Origin: Gemmatimonadaceae bacterium
GTDB lineage: Bacteria; Gemmatimonadota; Gemmatimonadetes; Gemmatimonadales; Gemmatimonadaceae
DNA: 7,599 nt
Assembly: GCA_025357975.1 (NCBI GenBank)
Contig: JANYKY010000354.1
Location: forward strand, 1-7,599
Reading direction: 5' to 3'
Under the pieces are notes generated by a model, which saw only the letters and a program-made list of their open reading frames with translations, was not told where the DNA came from and did not search any database. The translations under genes and the position numbers were made by a program. How positions within the stretch are numbered: the stretch's first letter is position 1; each line of letters opens with the position of its first letter. Positions 1 to 5,915 of this stretch are shown here, one piece after another.

Positions 1-431
1 GCCTTTGTTGCCTCTCGCGCTTCCCATTGGTCTCCGGGGACGGCAATGGTCATGTTGGGCAGGGCGCGCATTATAGCGAGGTCTTCGGTCGCATGATGCG
101 AGATTCCCAGCGGGCCGTAACTGAAACCCCCGCCGACGGCAACGACCTTCACGTTCGCCTCGTGATAGCACGCATCGTTGCGTATCTGCTCCAGGCAGCG
201 GAGCGTTGAGAAATTTCCAATCGAATAACAGAAGACAGTCCTTCCATCCATCGCCATGCCCGTCGCCAGGCCGATCATGTTCTGCTCGGCGATTCCGACG
301 TTCAGGTATTGCTTCGGGAATTCTTCTGCAAAGTCATCGAGGACGCGAAATCCGAGATCGGCAGTCATCAGAAAAATCCGCGGATCCGTGCGGGCCAGCT
401 CGGTGAGCTGCCGGACAAAATTATCTCTCAC
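1..431 (-). CDS. Transketolase C-terminal subunit (partial, 3' end beyond the left edge)
   Basis: This is the second half of a split, thiamine-diphosphate (ThDP)-dependent transketolase, which moves two-carbon ketol units between sugar phosphates in the cytosol. The 143 visible residues are the pyrimidine-binding domain. The segment NVGIAEQNM at residues 44-52 carries Glu49, which by family knowledge is the glutamate that activates the ThDP aminopyrimidine. The stretch SYGPLGISHHATED (about 104-117) is also typical of the transketolase/DXS pyrimidine domain. The frame is open to base 1, so the rest of this domain and the C-terminal domain lie outside the window. The GTG start at 431-429 overlaps the TGA stop of the N-terminal subunit (430-428) as GTGA. 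No Shine-Dalgarno precedes it, so translation is probably coupled to the upstream partner. The two chains are expected to form one active heteromeric enzyme. Family is secure; the true substrates are not known. Confidence 0.93.
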   Translation of the reverse strand, partial: MRDNFVRQLTELARTDPRIFLMTADLGFRVLDDFAEEFPKQYLNVGIAEQNMIGLATGMAMDGRTVFCYSIGNFSTLRCLEQIRNDACYHEANVKVVAVGGGFSYGPLGISHHATEDLAIMRALPNMTIAVPGDQWEAREATK

Positions 432-1282
432 GAATCCGAGGCAAGCTCGTTGAGTGCTTCATCGTACTCCGATCCGCGTGGCGTCCGATAATGCCAGAGA
501 ACACTGCGCTCCATAAACGACACGCCCTTGCCTTTGGTAGTGTGCGCAATCACGCAAGTAGGCTTCGCGGACGTGCGGGGAACCGTGGACAGAATAGCGT
601 ACAGCGAGTTGTGATCGTGCCCATCGACTTCCGCCACTGACCAGCCGAACGATTTCCACTTATCGGCAAACGGCTCGAGGCCAAGAGTGTCGGCGACCGG
701 GGCGAGGCTCTGGATTTTGTTGTAGTCGATAATCGCAACGAGGTTGTCGAGGCGATGATGGGAAGAGAACATCGCGGCTTCCCAAGTCGAGCCCTCGTCG
801 CACTCGCCGTCGCTCATCAGAACGAACGCACGATTACTGCGGCCGTCCAGCTTGGCGCCGAGCGCCATCCCGGCACCGACTGACAATCCATGGCCAAGCG
901 AACCAGTCGAGAGTTCAACGCCCGGAACGCCGCGATGCGAAACGTGGCCGCTCAATGTGGATCCGTCGGAGCAATGCTTGTCGAGAATGTCGGTCGAGAA
1001 GAATCCCGTTTCGGCCAGCGCAGCGTAGATACCGGCTCCCGCGTGACCTTTGCTCAGGATAAACCGATCGCGATCGGGACGGCCCGGATTCGCGGGATCG
1101 ACGCGAAGGACTCCACCATAAAGGACTGCCACGATATCGGCCATGGACAGCACCGACCCCACGTGGGAGCTGCCGCCGAGGTTCGTCATGCGCACCGCGT
1201 GCTTGCGAATCCGGAGCGCGAGCTCTGCAGAGGCGGGAATTTCTGTGCGTGCGCGAAGAGCGGAGGCGGCGTTGCGGTCCAT
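428..1282 (-). CDS. Transketolase N-terminal subunit (ThDP-binding half)
   Basis: This 284-residue protein is the ThDP pyrophosphate-binding half of a two-gene transketolase, a normal length for such subunits. Visible family motifs are SKGHAGAG (78-84, with His80), STGSLGHGLSVG (125-136) and the metal/ThDP motif beginning SDGECDEGS (157-165) and ending in DYNK (186-189), which corresponds to GDG-x(about 27)-NN. The C-terminal part HTTKGKGVSF followed by LWHYRTP is also characteristic. The frame stays open upstream, but ATG at 1282 is preferred. It interlocks with the aminotransferase stop as TGATG, and a GGAG lies 10 bases upstream (1293-1296). Longer starts would run deep into the aminotransferase gene. 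The partner C-terminal subunit follows directly. The location among polysaccharide genes suggests it makes a sugar precursor rather than serving only the central pentose phosphate pathway; that is inference. Confidence 0.95.
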   Translation of the reverse strand: MDRNAASALRARTEIPASAELALRIRKHAVRMTNLGGSSHVGSVLSMADIVAVLYGGVLRVDPANPGRPDRDRFILSKGHAGAGIYAALAETGFFSTDILDKHCSDGSTLSGHVSHRGVPGVELSTGSLGHGLSVGAGMALGAKLDGRSNRAFVLMSDGECDEGSTWEAAMFSSHHRLDNLVAIIDYNKIQSLAPVADTLGLEPFADKWKSFGWSVAEVDGHDHNSLYAILSTVPRTSAKPTCVIAHTTKGKGVSFMERSVLWHYRTPRGSEYDEALNELASDS

Positions 1283-2412
1283 CACGCGGCCACTCCGTAA
1301 AACTTGCGAACCGCTGTCGCGATGCATGTCACTTCGTCGTCCGTAACCATCATGTTGAGTGGCAGCATAAGGCACCGTTCGAAGAAACGCTCAGTCACAG
1401 GCAGGGAGACGTTGAAACCAAGTTTCGCGAATGCATGGACGGGAGTTCCACCCCACTGGATGATAGTCCCAATGCCCTTGTCAGCCAGATACTTGCGAAG
1501 CTCGTCGCGACGCGACGCTTCAATCTCGTAGTTCTGGAAGACGTCGAAATGATCTTTATCTGCGTCCGGACCAGGCGGCAGTCCGATCTCCGTCACGTCT
1601 GAAAGTAGTGACTCATACAAGCGGGCGATACTGCGGCGCCGGGTAACGATTTGGTCATAATCGCGAAACTGAGCGTGGAGAATCGCAGCCTGCATGTTGT
1701 CGAGCCGAGAGTTGAACCCCCACATCTCGACATCACCGTCTTCATTGCGACCGTGATCTCTCAGCAGGGCAATTTTCCGCGCGACGTCTGCATCGTTCGT
1801 GACGACAGCACCGCCGTCCCCGAAGCAGCCGAGGATTTTCGCGGGATAAAAGCTGATGGCAGCAGCGATCCCGAATGTCCCAGCGTAGCGTCCCTTGAAT
1901 CTGGAGCCGAGTGCCTGCGCGGCGTCCTCGATGATCAGTAGGTCATGCTGAAGCGCGATCTCTTCGATAGCGTCCATGTCGCAGGTCCTGCCATTGAGCT
2001 GCACCGGGAGGATCGCACGCGTCTTATCGGTAACCGCTGCCTGAATCGACGCTGGATCGATCAGATGATCCAGGCCGATGTCCACCGCGACTGGAATCCC
2101 GCCCACGTGCGCAACGGCCGCAGCCGTGGCGACCATCGTGTGTGATGGGAAGATCACCTCGTCGCCGGGGCGAATTCCGGCGGCGCGGAGGCTCATTACC
2201 AGTCCATCGGTGGCGTTGGCAACTCCGAACGCATGCGCGACACCAAGGTACCTCGCCAATGCATCTTCGAACTCAGCCAGGTCGCGCTGCTGAATGAAGG
2301 CTCCCCGACGCATCACGTCCCGGATGATGTCGATGAACTCGTCTTCACGCGCCGCAAATGCGCCGCGATAATTGAAGAATGGGATCGAGGTCTGAGCCAG
2401 TGCGGTAGTCAT
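1282..2412 (-). CDS. DegT/DnrJ/EryC1/StrS-family sugar aminotransferase
   Basis: This PLP-dependent enzyme is 376 residues long, full length for the family. Such enzymes transfer an amino group, usually from glutamate, to a keto group of a nucleotide-linked sugar in the cytosol. The PLP Schiff-base lysine is Lys192 in SFYPAKILG. Asp163 in IIEDAAQALGS is the residue expected to pair with the pyridine nitrogen of PLP. Other signatures are the substrate-loop region PVQLNGRTCDMD (136-147), GDGGAVVTN (198-206) and NSRLDNMQAA (234-243). The sequence does not tell whether the 3- or 4-keto position is aminated. The ATG start at 2412 fits the family N-terminus and lies 49 bases after the methyltransferase stop, with no clear Shine-Dalgarno. 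The gene shares one base with the transketolase N gene (TGATG). No dehydratase or oxidoreductase that would make the keto sugar is in this window. A role related to AHBA/kanosamine synthases, which also belong to this fold, cannot be excluded. Confidence 0.93.
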   Translation of the reverse strand: MTTALAQTSIPFFNYRGAFAAREDEFIDIIRDVMRRGAFIQQRDLAEFEDALARYLGVAHAFGVANATDGLVMSLRAAGIRPGDEVIFPSHTMVATAAAVAHVGGIPVAVDIGLDHLIDPASIQAAVTDKTRAILPVQLNGRTCDMDAIEEIALQHDLLIIEDAAQALGSRFKGRYAGTFGIAAAISFYPAKILGCFGDGGAVVTNDADVARKIALLRDHGRNEDGDVEMWGFNSRLDNMQAAILHAQFRDYDQIVTRRRSIARLYESLLSDVTEIGLPPGPDADKDHFDVFQNYEIEASRRDELRKYLADKGIGTIIQWGGTPVHAFAKLGFNVSLPVTERFFERCLMLPLNMMVTDDEVTCIATAVRKFYGVAA

Positions 2413-2461
2413 TTCGGATGTTGCAATAGTTCCGGGCAGTTATCGCGCCAATCCAGCGGTT

Positions 2462-3196
2462 CTATTCGATGATTGCATAGGAAATGTATGGGTCCCACTC
2501 GAACCGGCGGAGACGAAGGCCGCTCAAGACCTTCGAATCGAGTGCCGCGAGTGTCTCTCCGGGCCATATGGGGTTGTCGAGCTCATCGAACGCCACCACG
2601 GAGCCTTTCGGCATGCGCGGGAGAAACGCGTCGAGCGCGGCTTTAGTCGGCTCATAGAGGTCGCAATCGATAAACAGAAGGCTTACGACGAGGTGCGGGT
2701 GGGATTCGACGAATTCCGGAGCCGACTTGACGATGTCGCCTCTCACCAGCTCGACCTTGTTCATGTGGCCAAGAAAACGGTCGCGATCATACTCTGCGAT
2801 GAGTTGTTGAAGCTCGTCGTACGAGGATGACCGAAGGTCGCCGACCTCCGGATTGGCAAACCCGCTCTTGTCCTTTTTGCCGACTGTGGGGAAGCCGTCG
2901 AAAGTGTCGAACCCGTAGATTCGCCGCGTCAGATTCTCGGGCTCCAGCATCGCGCTCAACTTTGCCCACGTCATCACGCCGAAGCCACGAAAAACTCCGC
3001 ATTCGACGACTGAACCCTTTACAGGCATCACCAGCTTGAAGAGCTCGTACATCGCGAGAAAGCGCTTCAGGTGATTTCGGCGGACATACTTGGGAAAGTT
3101 CTCGAGCTTTGTCTCGACTGAATCCGAGCACTCGTTGAAGATGCGCTCGATATTCGGGCCAACTTGTCTCTCGGCTTCAGTGCGGAGGTTTTTCAC
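2462..3196 (-). CDS. TylF/MycF-type SAM-dependent O-methyltransferase
   Basis: The protein resembles macrocin O-methyltransferase (TylF) and mycinamicin III 3''-O-methyltransferase (MycF), which methylate sugar hydroxyls using SAM and a divalent metal. With the start chosen here it has 244 residues. The SAM-binding glycine motif VVECGVFRGFG is at 63-73, followed by GFDTFDGFP (95-103). The metal-site acids are probably Asp177 in LLFIDCDLYEPTKAAL and Asp204/Glu205 in AFDELDNP; MycF has Asp-Asp where this protein has Asp-Glu. The start is uncertain. The same frame continues to a GTG at 3250 (262 residues), but that would overlap the phosphoglycosyl transferase by 74 bases. GTG at 3196 leaves a 20-base overlap and still includes the conserved segment from NLRTEAERQ onward; TTG at 3235 is also possible. 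None has a good Shine-Dalgarno. In this operon it most likely methylates a sugar of the repeat unit or its nucleotide precursor; the substrate is inferred. Confidence 0.9.
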   Translation of the reverse strand: MKNLRTEAERQVGPNIERIFNECSDSVETKLENFPKYVRRNHLKRFLAMYELFKLVMPVKGSVVECGVFRGFGVMTWAKLSAMLEPENLTRRIYGFDTFDGFPTVGKKDKSGFANPEVGDLRSSSYDELQQLIAEYDRDRFLGHMNKVELVRGDIVKSAPEFVESHPHLVVSLLFIDCDLYEPTKAALDAFLPRMPKGSVVAFDELDNPIWPGETLAALDSKVLSGLRLRRFEWDPYISYAIIE

Positions 3197-3809
3197 TGGC
3201 TTGAGGTCTGATGATGGCGCCCGCGGTACGAGCAATGATAGAAATATCACCCGAGAAAGAACGGGTCCTCACGTACTCGAGGCTCAGCCGCATTTTCTCC
3301 GGGTGAATTTTCTCAATATAGTCCTTATCGGGGTCTTTGCTGCCTTTGAGGATATCCGCCTCGTTGGAGAATTTGAGCGATGCTTCGTCGGTGATGCCCG
3401 GCCTTACCCGCAGCACCTCCCGTTCTTGGGGAGTGTACAGGTCGACGGCCCACTTCACCTGAGGGCGCGGCCCGACGAAACTCATCTGCCCGATAAGAAC
3501 GTTCCATAGTTGAGGAAGCTCGTCGAGCTTGTAGCGCCGCAGCTTTTTCCCGATCGGTGTAACGCGAGGATCATCTTCCGGAGTTGATGAGCCGCCGATC
3601 TGGTCGGCGTTGATGACCATCGTGCGGAACTTGAGCATCTCGAACTCCCTGCCATCCAAGCCGACTCGCTTTCCGCGGTACAGCAAAGGTCCGGTAGAGC
3701 CTTTCTTGACTGCCAGTGCGATCACCCCGATTAGCGGAGAGAGGACGACAATGCCAGCAGCTGCCAGGGCCGTGTCAAACGTTCGCTTTGCCGCGGGATA
3801 AAAGTTCAT
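3177..3809 (-). CDS. Small monotopic phosphoglycosyl transferase (bacterial sugar transferase family)
   Basis: This 210-residue enzyme is expected to start repeat-unit assembly by moving a sugar phosphate from a nucleotide sugar to undecaprenyl phosphate at the inner face of the cytoplasmic membrane. It belongs to the PglC/WcaJ/WbaP catalytic family. It has only the minimal catalytic core, like PglC, and lacks the extra N-terminal membrane domain of WcaJ. A hydrophobic segment at about 14-34 contains Ser24-Pro25, matching the helix break of the re-entrant membrane helix in PglC. Other motifs are KFRTM (60-64), the catalytic Asp96-Glu97 in KLDELPQLWN, SFVGPRP (110-116) and RPGIT (136-140). The frame is open upstream, but ATG at 3809 begins exactly where family homology begins. 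It also forms an ATGA overlap with the stop of the preceding glycosyltransferase, which indicates translational coupling. The sugar transferred cannot be predicted from sequence alone. Confidence 0.95.
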   Translation of the reverse strand: MNFYPAAKRTFDTALAAAGIVVLSPLIGVIALAVKKGSTGPLLYRGKRVGLDGREFEMLKFRTMVINADQIGGSSTPEDDPRVTPIGKKLRRYKLDELPQLWNVLIGQMSFVGPRPQVKWAVDLYTPQEREVLRVRPGITDEASLKFSNEADILKGSKDPDKDYIEKIHPEKMRLSLEYVRTRSFSGDISIIARTAGAIIRPQASEKPPH

Positions 3810-4882
3810 TTCGTCGCCGTCGCAACCGCCGGCCAGGCTCGTGAACGGCCCGCTCCAACCCACGGCTCCGCAACTCTTTGGACGGGGGACGTACCAGTTG
3901 CAAGCCGGATAAGGCCGCCCAGAACACCGATCCCATGCAGGAAATGATAGAGAAAGAACGCCACCGGAAGAAAAATCACGTGCCGCCATTCCCTATATTT
4001 CGCAGCTTGTTGAACAGCGGCAAGGATCGCCAGCGTGAAATAGAGCGCCATCGTAACGCCGAAAATCAGCCGGATCAAATGGAAACTGGATGAGAGCAGC
4101 AATCCACCGATCACGCCGGCAGCAAACACAGCGGTGACGGCGTGGCGTAGAGCAAACGAATACGGCGCCAGATACCACATGTAGGCGTTATACGGAGCTT
4201 CGTAGATCAGCTGCTTTCTTATGAAAGAGCTGAAATCGGGCTGAGGAAAATACGAGATGCCAATGCTGGGATTGCACCAGACCCGTCCACCCGACTCGAC
4301 GATGCGGCGATTGATTTCATAGTCCTGCCCGCGAAGCAGCCGCTCATCGAACAATCCAACCCTCGTGAAAACGTCGCGGTGGAAAAAGCCATAGGGAACG
4401 GTGTCCGCAGAACCCTCCTTGCCGCCGGTCCTGAAGCCGGAATCGCCAACGCCAAATTTGCACGTAATGAGAGCTTGGACGAGCGCCGCCTGATATCCAT
4501 CGCCGCGCGCCAACGTGTGCACGACTCCGCCCGTGTTATCCGCGCCGCAGCGCAATGCGGTCGCGAGTGTCAGCGCGAGATAATTGGGCGGATACGCAGA
4601 GTGAGCGTCGAGTCGCATGATGTATTCGCCCCGAGCTACACGAATGCCTGCATTTAACGCAGCGGACTGAATTCGCGCAGGGTTGTCGATTAGAGCTATC
4701 CGCGAATCACTGGCCGCTACGGCCGCGATTGCGTCACGAGTACCATCCGTCGACATCCCGTCGAACACGAGAACCTCTATCTCGGTCCCAGCAGGCAATT
4801 CGAATGCAAGCACCGACTCGAGACAGGCGCGGATGAAGTTCCGTTCCTGATAGCAGGGGATTATTATCGAGACCAGGTGCAT
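3806..4882 (-). CDS. ExoA-like GT2 glycosyltransferase with C-terminal membrane helices
   Basis: This 358-residue family 2 glycosyltransferase has an N-terminal GT-A domain. It contains VSIIIPCYQE (4-13), the first nucleotide-contacting aspartate Asp41 in VFDGMSTDGT, the DxD-type motif RLDAHS (90-95) and the probable catalytic region RGQDYEINRRI (184-194). The last third carries about three hydrophobic helices at roughly 244-265, 267-289 and 301-327, so the enzyme is anchored in the cytoplasmic membrane. The overall plan resembles ExoA, the succinoglycan beta-glucosyltransferase, but donor and linkage are not predictable here. It is the first gene of the six-gene minus-strand run. The ATG at 4882 has no Shine-Dalgarno, and a TANNNT-type -10 element sits 8 bases upstream, suggesting a leaderless transcript. 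Its stop overlaps the ATG of the phosphoglycosyl transferase (ATGA). It probably adds an early sugar of the lipid-linked repeat unit. Confidence 0.93.
   Translation of the reverse strand: MHLVSIIIPCYQERNFIRACLESVLAFELPAGTEIEVLVFDGMSTDGTRDAIAAVAASDSRIALIDNPARIQSAALNAGIRVARGEYIMRLDAHSAYPPNYLALTLATALRCGADNTGGVVHTLARGDGYQAALVQALITCKFGVGDSGFRTGGKEGSADTVPYGFFHRDVFTRVGLFDERLLRGQDYEINRRIVESGGRVWCNPSIGISYFPQPDFSSFIRKQLIYEAPYNAYMWYLAPYSFALRHAVTAVFAAGVIGGLLLSSSFHLIRLIFGVTMALYFTLAILAAVQQAAKYREWRHVIFLPVAFFLYHFLHGIGVLGGLIRLATGTSPVQRVAEPWVGAGRSRAWPAVATATK
4839..4867 (+). promoter_or_regulatory. Weak candidate promoter for the plus-strand glycosyltransferase
   Basis: TATTAT at 4862-4867 matches the -10 consensus at five of six positions. 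TTCCGT lies 17 bases upstream (4839-4844) and is a poor -35. The predicted transcript would begin near 4874, giving about 45 bases of leader before the ATG at 4919. The element lies inside the 5' end of the divergent ExoA-like gene, as it must when the gap is only 36 bases. It is a suggestion, not a strong prediction. Confidence 0.25.
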
Positions 4883-4890
4883 TCGCGGGG

Positions 4891-4919
4891 AGTCTATTCG
4901 GAGCCTTACTTGGAAGCAA
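4891..4919 (-). promoter_or_regulatory. Candidate leaderless sigma70-type promoter for the six-gene minus-strand run
   Basis: Read on the minus strand, TTGCTT (4919-4914) and TAGACT (4896-4891) are separated by exactly 17 bases. The -10 fits TANNNT and matches the TATAAT consensus at four of six positions; the -35 matches at three. Only 8 bases (CCCCGCGA) separate the -10 from the ATG at 4882, so transcription would start at or within a base or two of the start codon. This agrees with the absence of a Shine-Dalgarno for that gene. The call rests on sequence pattern only. Confidence 0.4.
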
Positions 4920-5884
4920 TGCTTTCGCAGGAGAACGACATTGAATTCTCAGTCGTCAGCGGCTCTAACGAAGAAATGCTTCTGGGCTGCATTGCATCGA
5001 TCTTCGAGACCATGAAGGGATCACGTTACGAGTGGAGTCTCACCGTAACGTGTAACGCCACAAGCGATGGACTCGCGGCCCGGCTTCGCGCCAGGTATCC
5101 GAAGGCGCTCATCATCGACAATTCCGTATCGCGCGGATTCGCGGCAAATCACAACCGGGTTCTCGAGTCGTCGCGGGCGCGATATGTCTGGCTTCTGAAC
5201 GACGATCTCGTAATTCTTCCCGACGCGATTCAGCTCCTTACGCAGTATCTCGACAAACCAGAAAATGCGCGAGTAGCAGTGGCTAGCCCGCGCCTGCTCA
5301 ATCCAGACGGGTCGCTGCAGGCATCGACATACGGCTTCCCGTCGATGCCACAGACTCTGCTTGCTCACTCCGGGCTGCGCGAAATGCCGTTTACAGACGC
5401 ATTGCTCGGCAGAGTTGCGCCGATTCTGCGATCGAGGGAAGGGTCGTCACGATTCTGGGCGCACGATCGAATCGTCGAGGTCGATACGCTTCGGGGTGCA
5501 TGCGTTGCCATGCGCATGAAGGCCGTACGTCAGGTTGGGCTAATGGTGGAAGTTGCGATCGTGGGCGGCGAGGAAACCGAATGGCATCGGCGGTTTCACG
5601 ATCACCGCTGGAAGGTGGTGTACTTTCCGGATGCGTCTGTCATCCATTACGGGAGCCAGACCGTCGGGAATGACTCCCGGAACCTCTATCCCGAGTACCT
5701 CAAAGGCGCGCTCTATTTCTTTCGCACGGGCCGATCGAAGGGAGCGTACGCACGTTTCTGCGTCGCACTTCTGGCCGTCTTTGGTGCTCGCGCCGCGGTA
5801 GCATTTGTCACGAGGAACAAGCAAGAAGCGAAGGTCGCGAAAGCTTACGCCGCTGTTGCCTGGGACGGTCTCAGAGGCAAGTAG
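4919..5884 (+). CDS. GT2 glycosyltransferase, rhamnosyltransferase (WbbL)-like
   Basis: This is the only plus-strand gene in the window: 321 residues of a family 2 glycosyltransferase like those adding rhamnose or related sugars to lipid-linked glycans. Motifs in order are a divergent first nucleotide site TVTCNATSDG (42-51), RGFAANHNRVL (72-82, equivalent to the usual NxGFAxAxN), the DxD-type motif LLNDDL (92-97), LRGACVAMR (191-199), GEETEWHRRF (217-226) and WKVVYFPDASVIHYG (231-245). A hydrophobic or amphipathic stretch near 278-297 may hold it at the membrane. The usual aspartate of the first motif (VVDNxS) is replaced by cysteine. ATG at 4919 is preferred because TTGGAAGCA upstream offers a modest Shine-Dalgarno. 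A GTG at 4877 in frame would add 14 residues and overlap the divergent gene by six bases. It converges with wzz 31 bases downstream. Donor and acceptor are unknown. Confidence 0.92.
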   Translation: MLSQENDIEFSVVSGSNEEMLLGCIASIFETMKGSRYEWSLTVTCNATSDGLAARLRARYPKALIIDNSVSRGFAANHNRVLESSRARYVWLLNDDLVILPDAIQLLTQYLDKPENARVAVASPRLLNPDGSLQASTYGFPSMPQTLLAHSGLREMPFTDALLGRVAPILRSREGSSRFWAHDRIVEVDTLRGACVAMRMKAVRQVGLMVEVAIVGGEETEWHRRFHDHRWKVVYFPDASVIHYGSQTVGNDSRNLYPEYLKGALYFFRTGRSKGAYARFCVALLAVFGARAAVAFVTRNKQEAKVAKAYAAVAWDGLRGK

Positions 5885-5888
5885 CGGA

Positions 5889-5910
5889 GGTCGGACTGGA
5901 ACAACCGACC
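5889..5910. terminator. Candidate bidirectional terminator hairpin between convergent genes
   Basis: In the 31-base gap between the stops of the plus-strand glycosyltransferase and minus-strand wzz, GGTCGG (5889-5894) can pair with CCGACC (5905-5910) across a 10-base loop. The stem is short and GC-rich, and no real U-tract follows on either side, so it is at best a weak intrinsic terminator. The position between two convergent genes is what makes it plausible. Confidence 0.3.
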
Positions 5911-5915
5911 CTGTT

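Noticed and set aside
890..1300. A 136-codon plus-strand open frame antisense to the transketolase N and aminotransferase junction
   Set aside because: It lies opposite well-supported genes, has no recognisable domain, and is an expected by-product of GC-rich coding sequence.
1283..1375. N-terminal extension of the transketolase N subunit to an upstream start
   Set aside because: The extra 31 residues lie wholly within the aminotransferase C-terminal coding region, while the ATG at 1282 interlocks with its stop.
2413..2461. Possible internal promoter before the aminotransferase (TTGGCG, 17-base spacer, TATTGC on the minus strand)
   Set aside because: The spacing is right, but both boxes match the consensus at only about three positions. 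In 49 bases this is not better than chance.
3810..3989. N-terminal extension of the phosphoglycosyl transferase
   Set aside because: It would add 60 residues encoded entirely within the ExoA-like gene. These lack membrane-domain character, and family homology begins at the ATG at 3809.
4877..4918. GTG start at 4877 for the plus-strand glycosyltransferase
   Set aside because: It would overlap the divergent gene's start. The added 14 residues precede the conserved fold, and the ATG at 4919 has a better upstream GGAAG.
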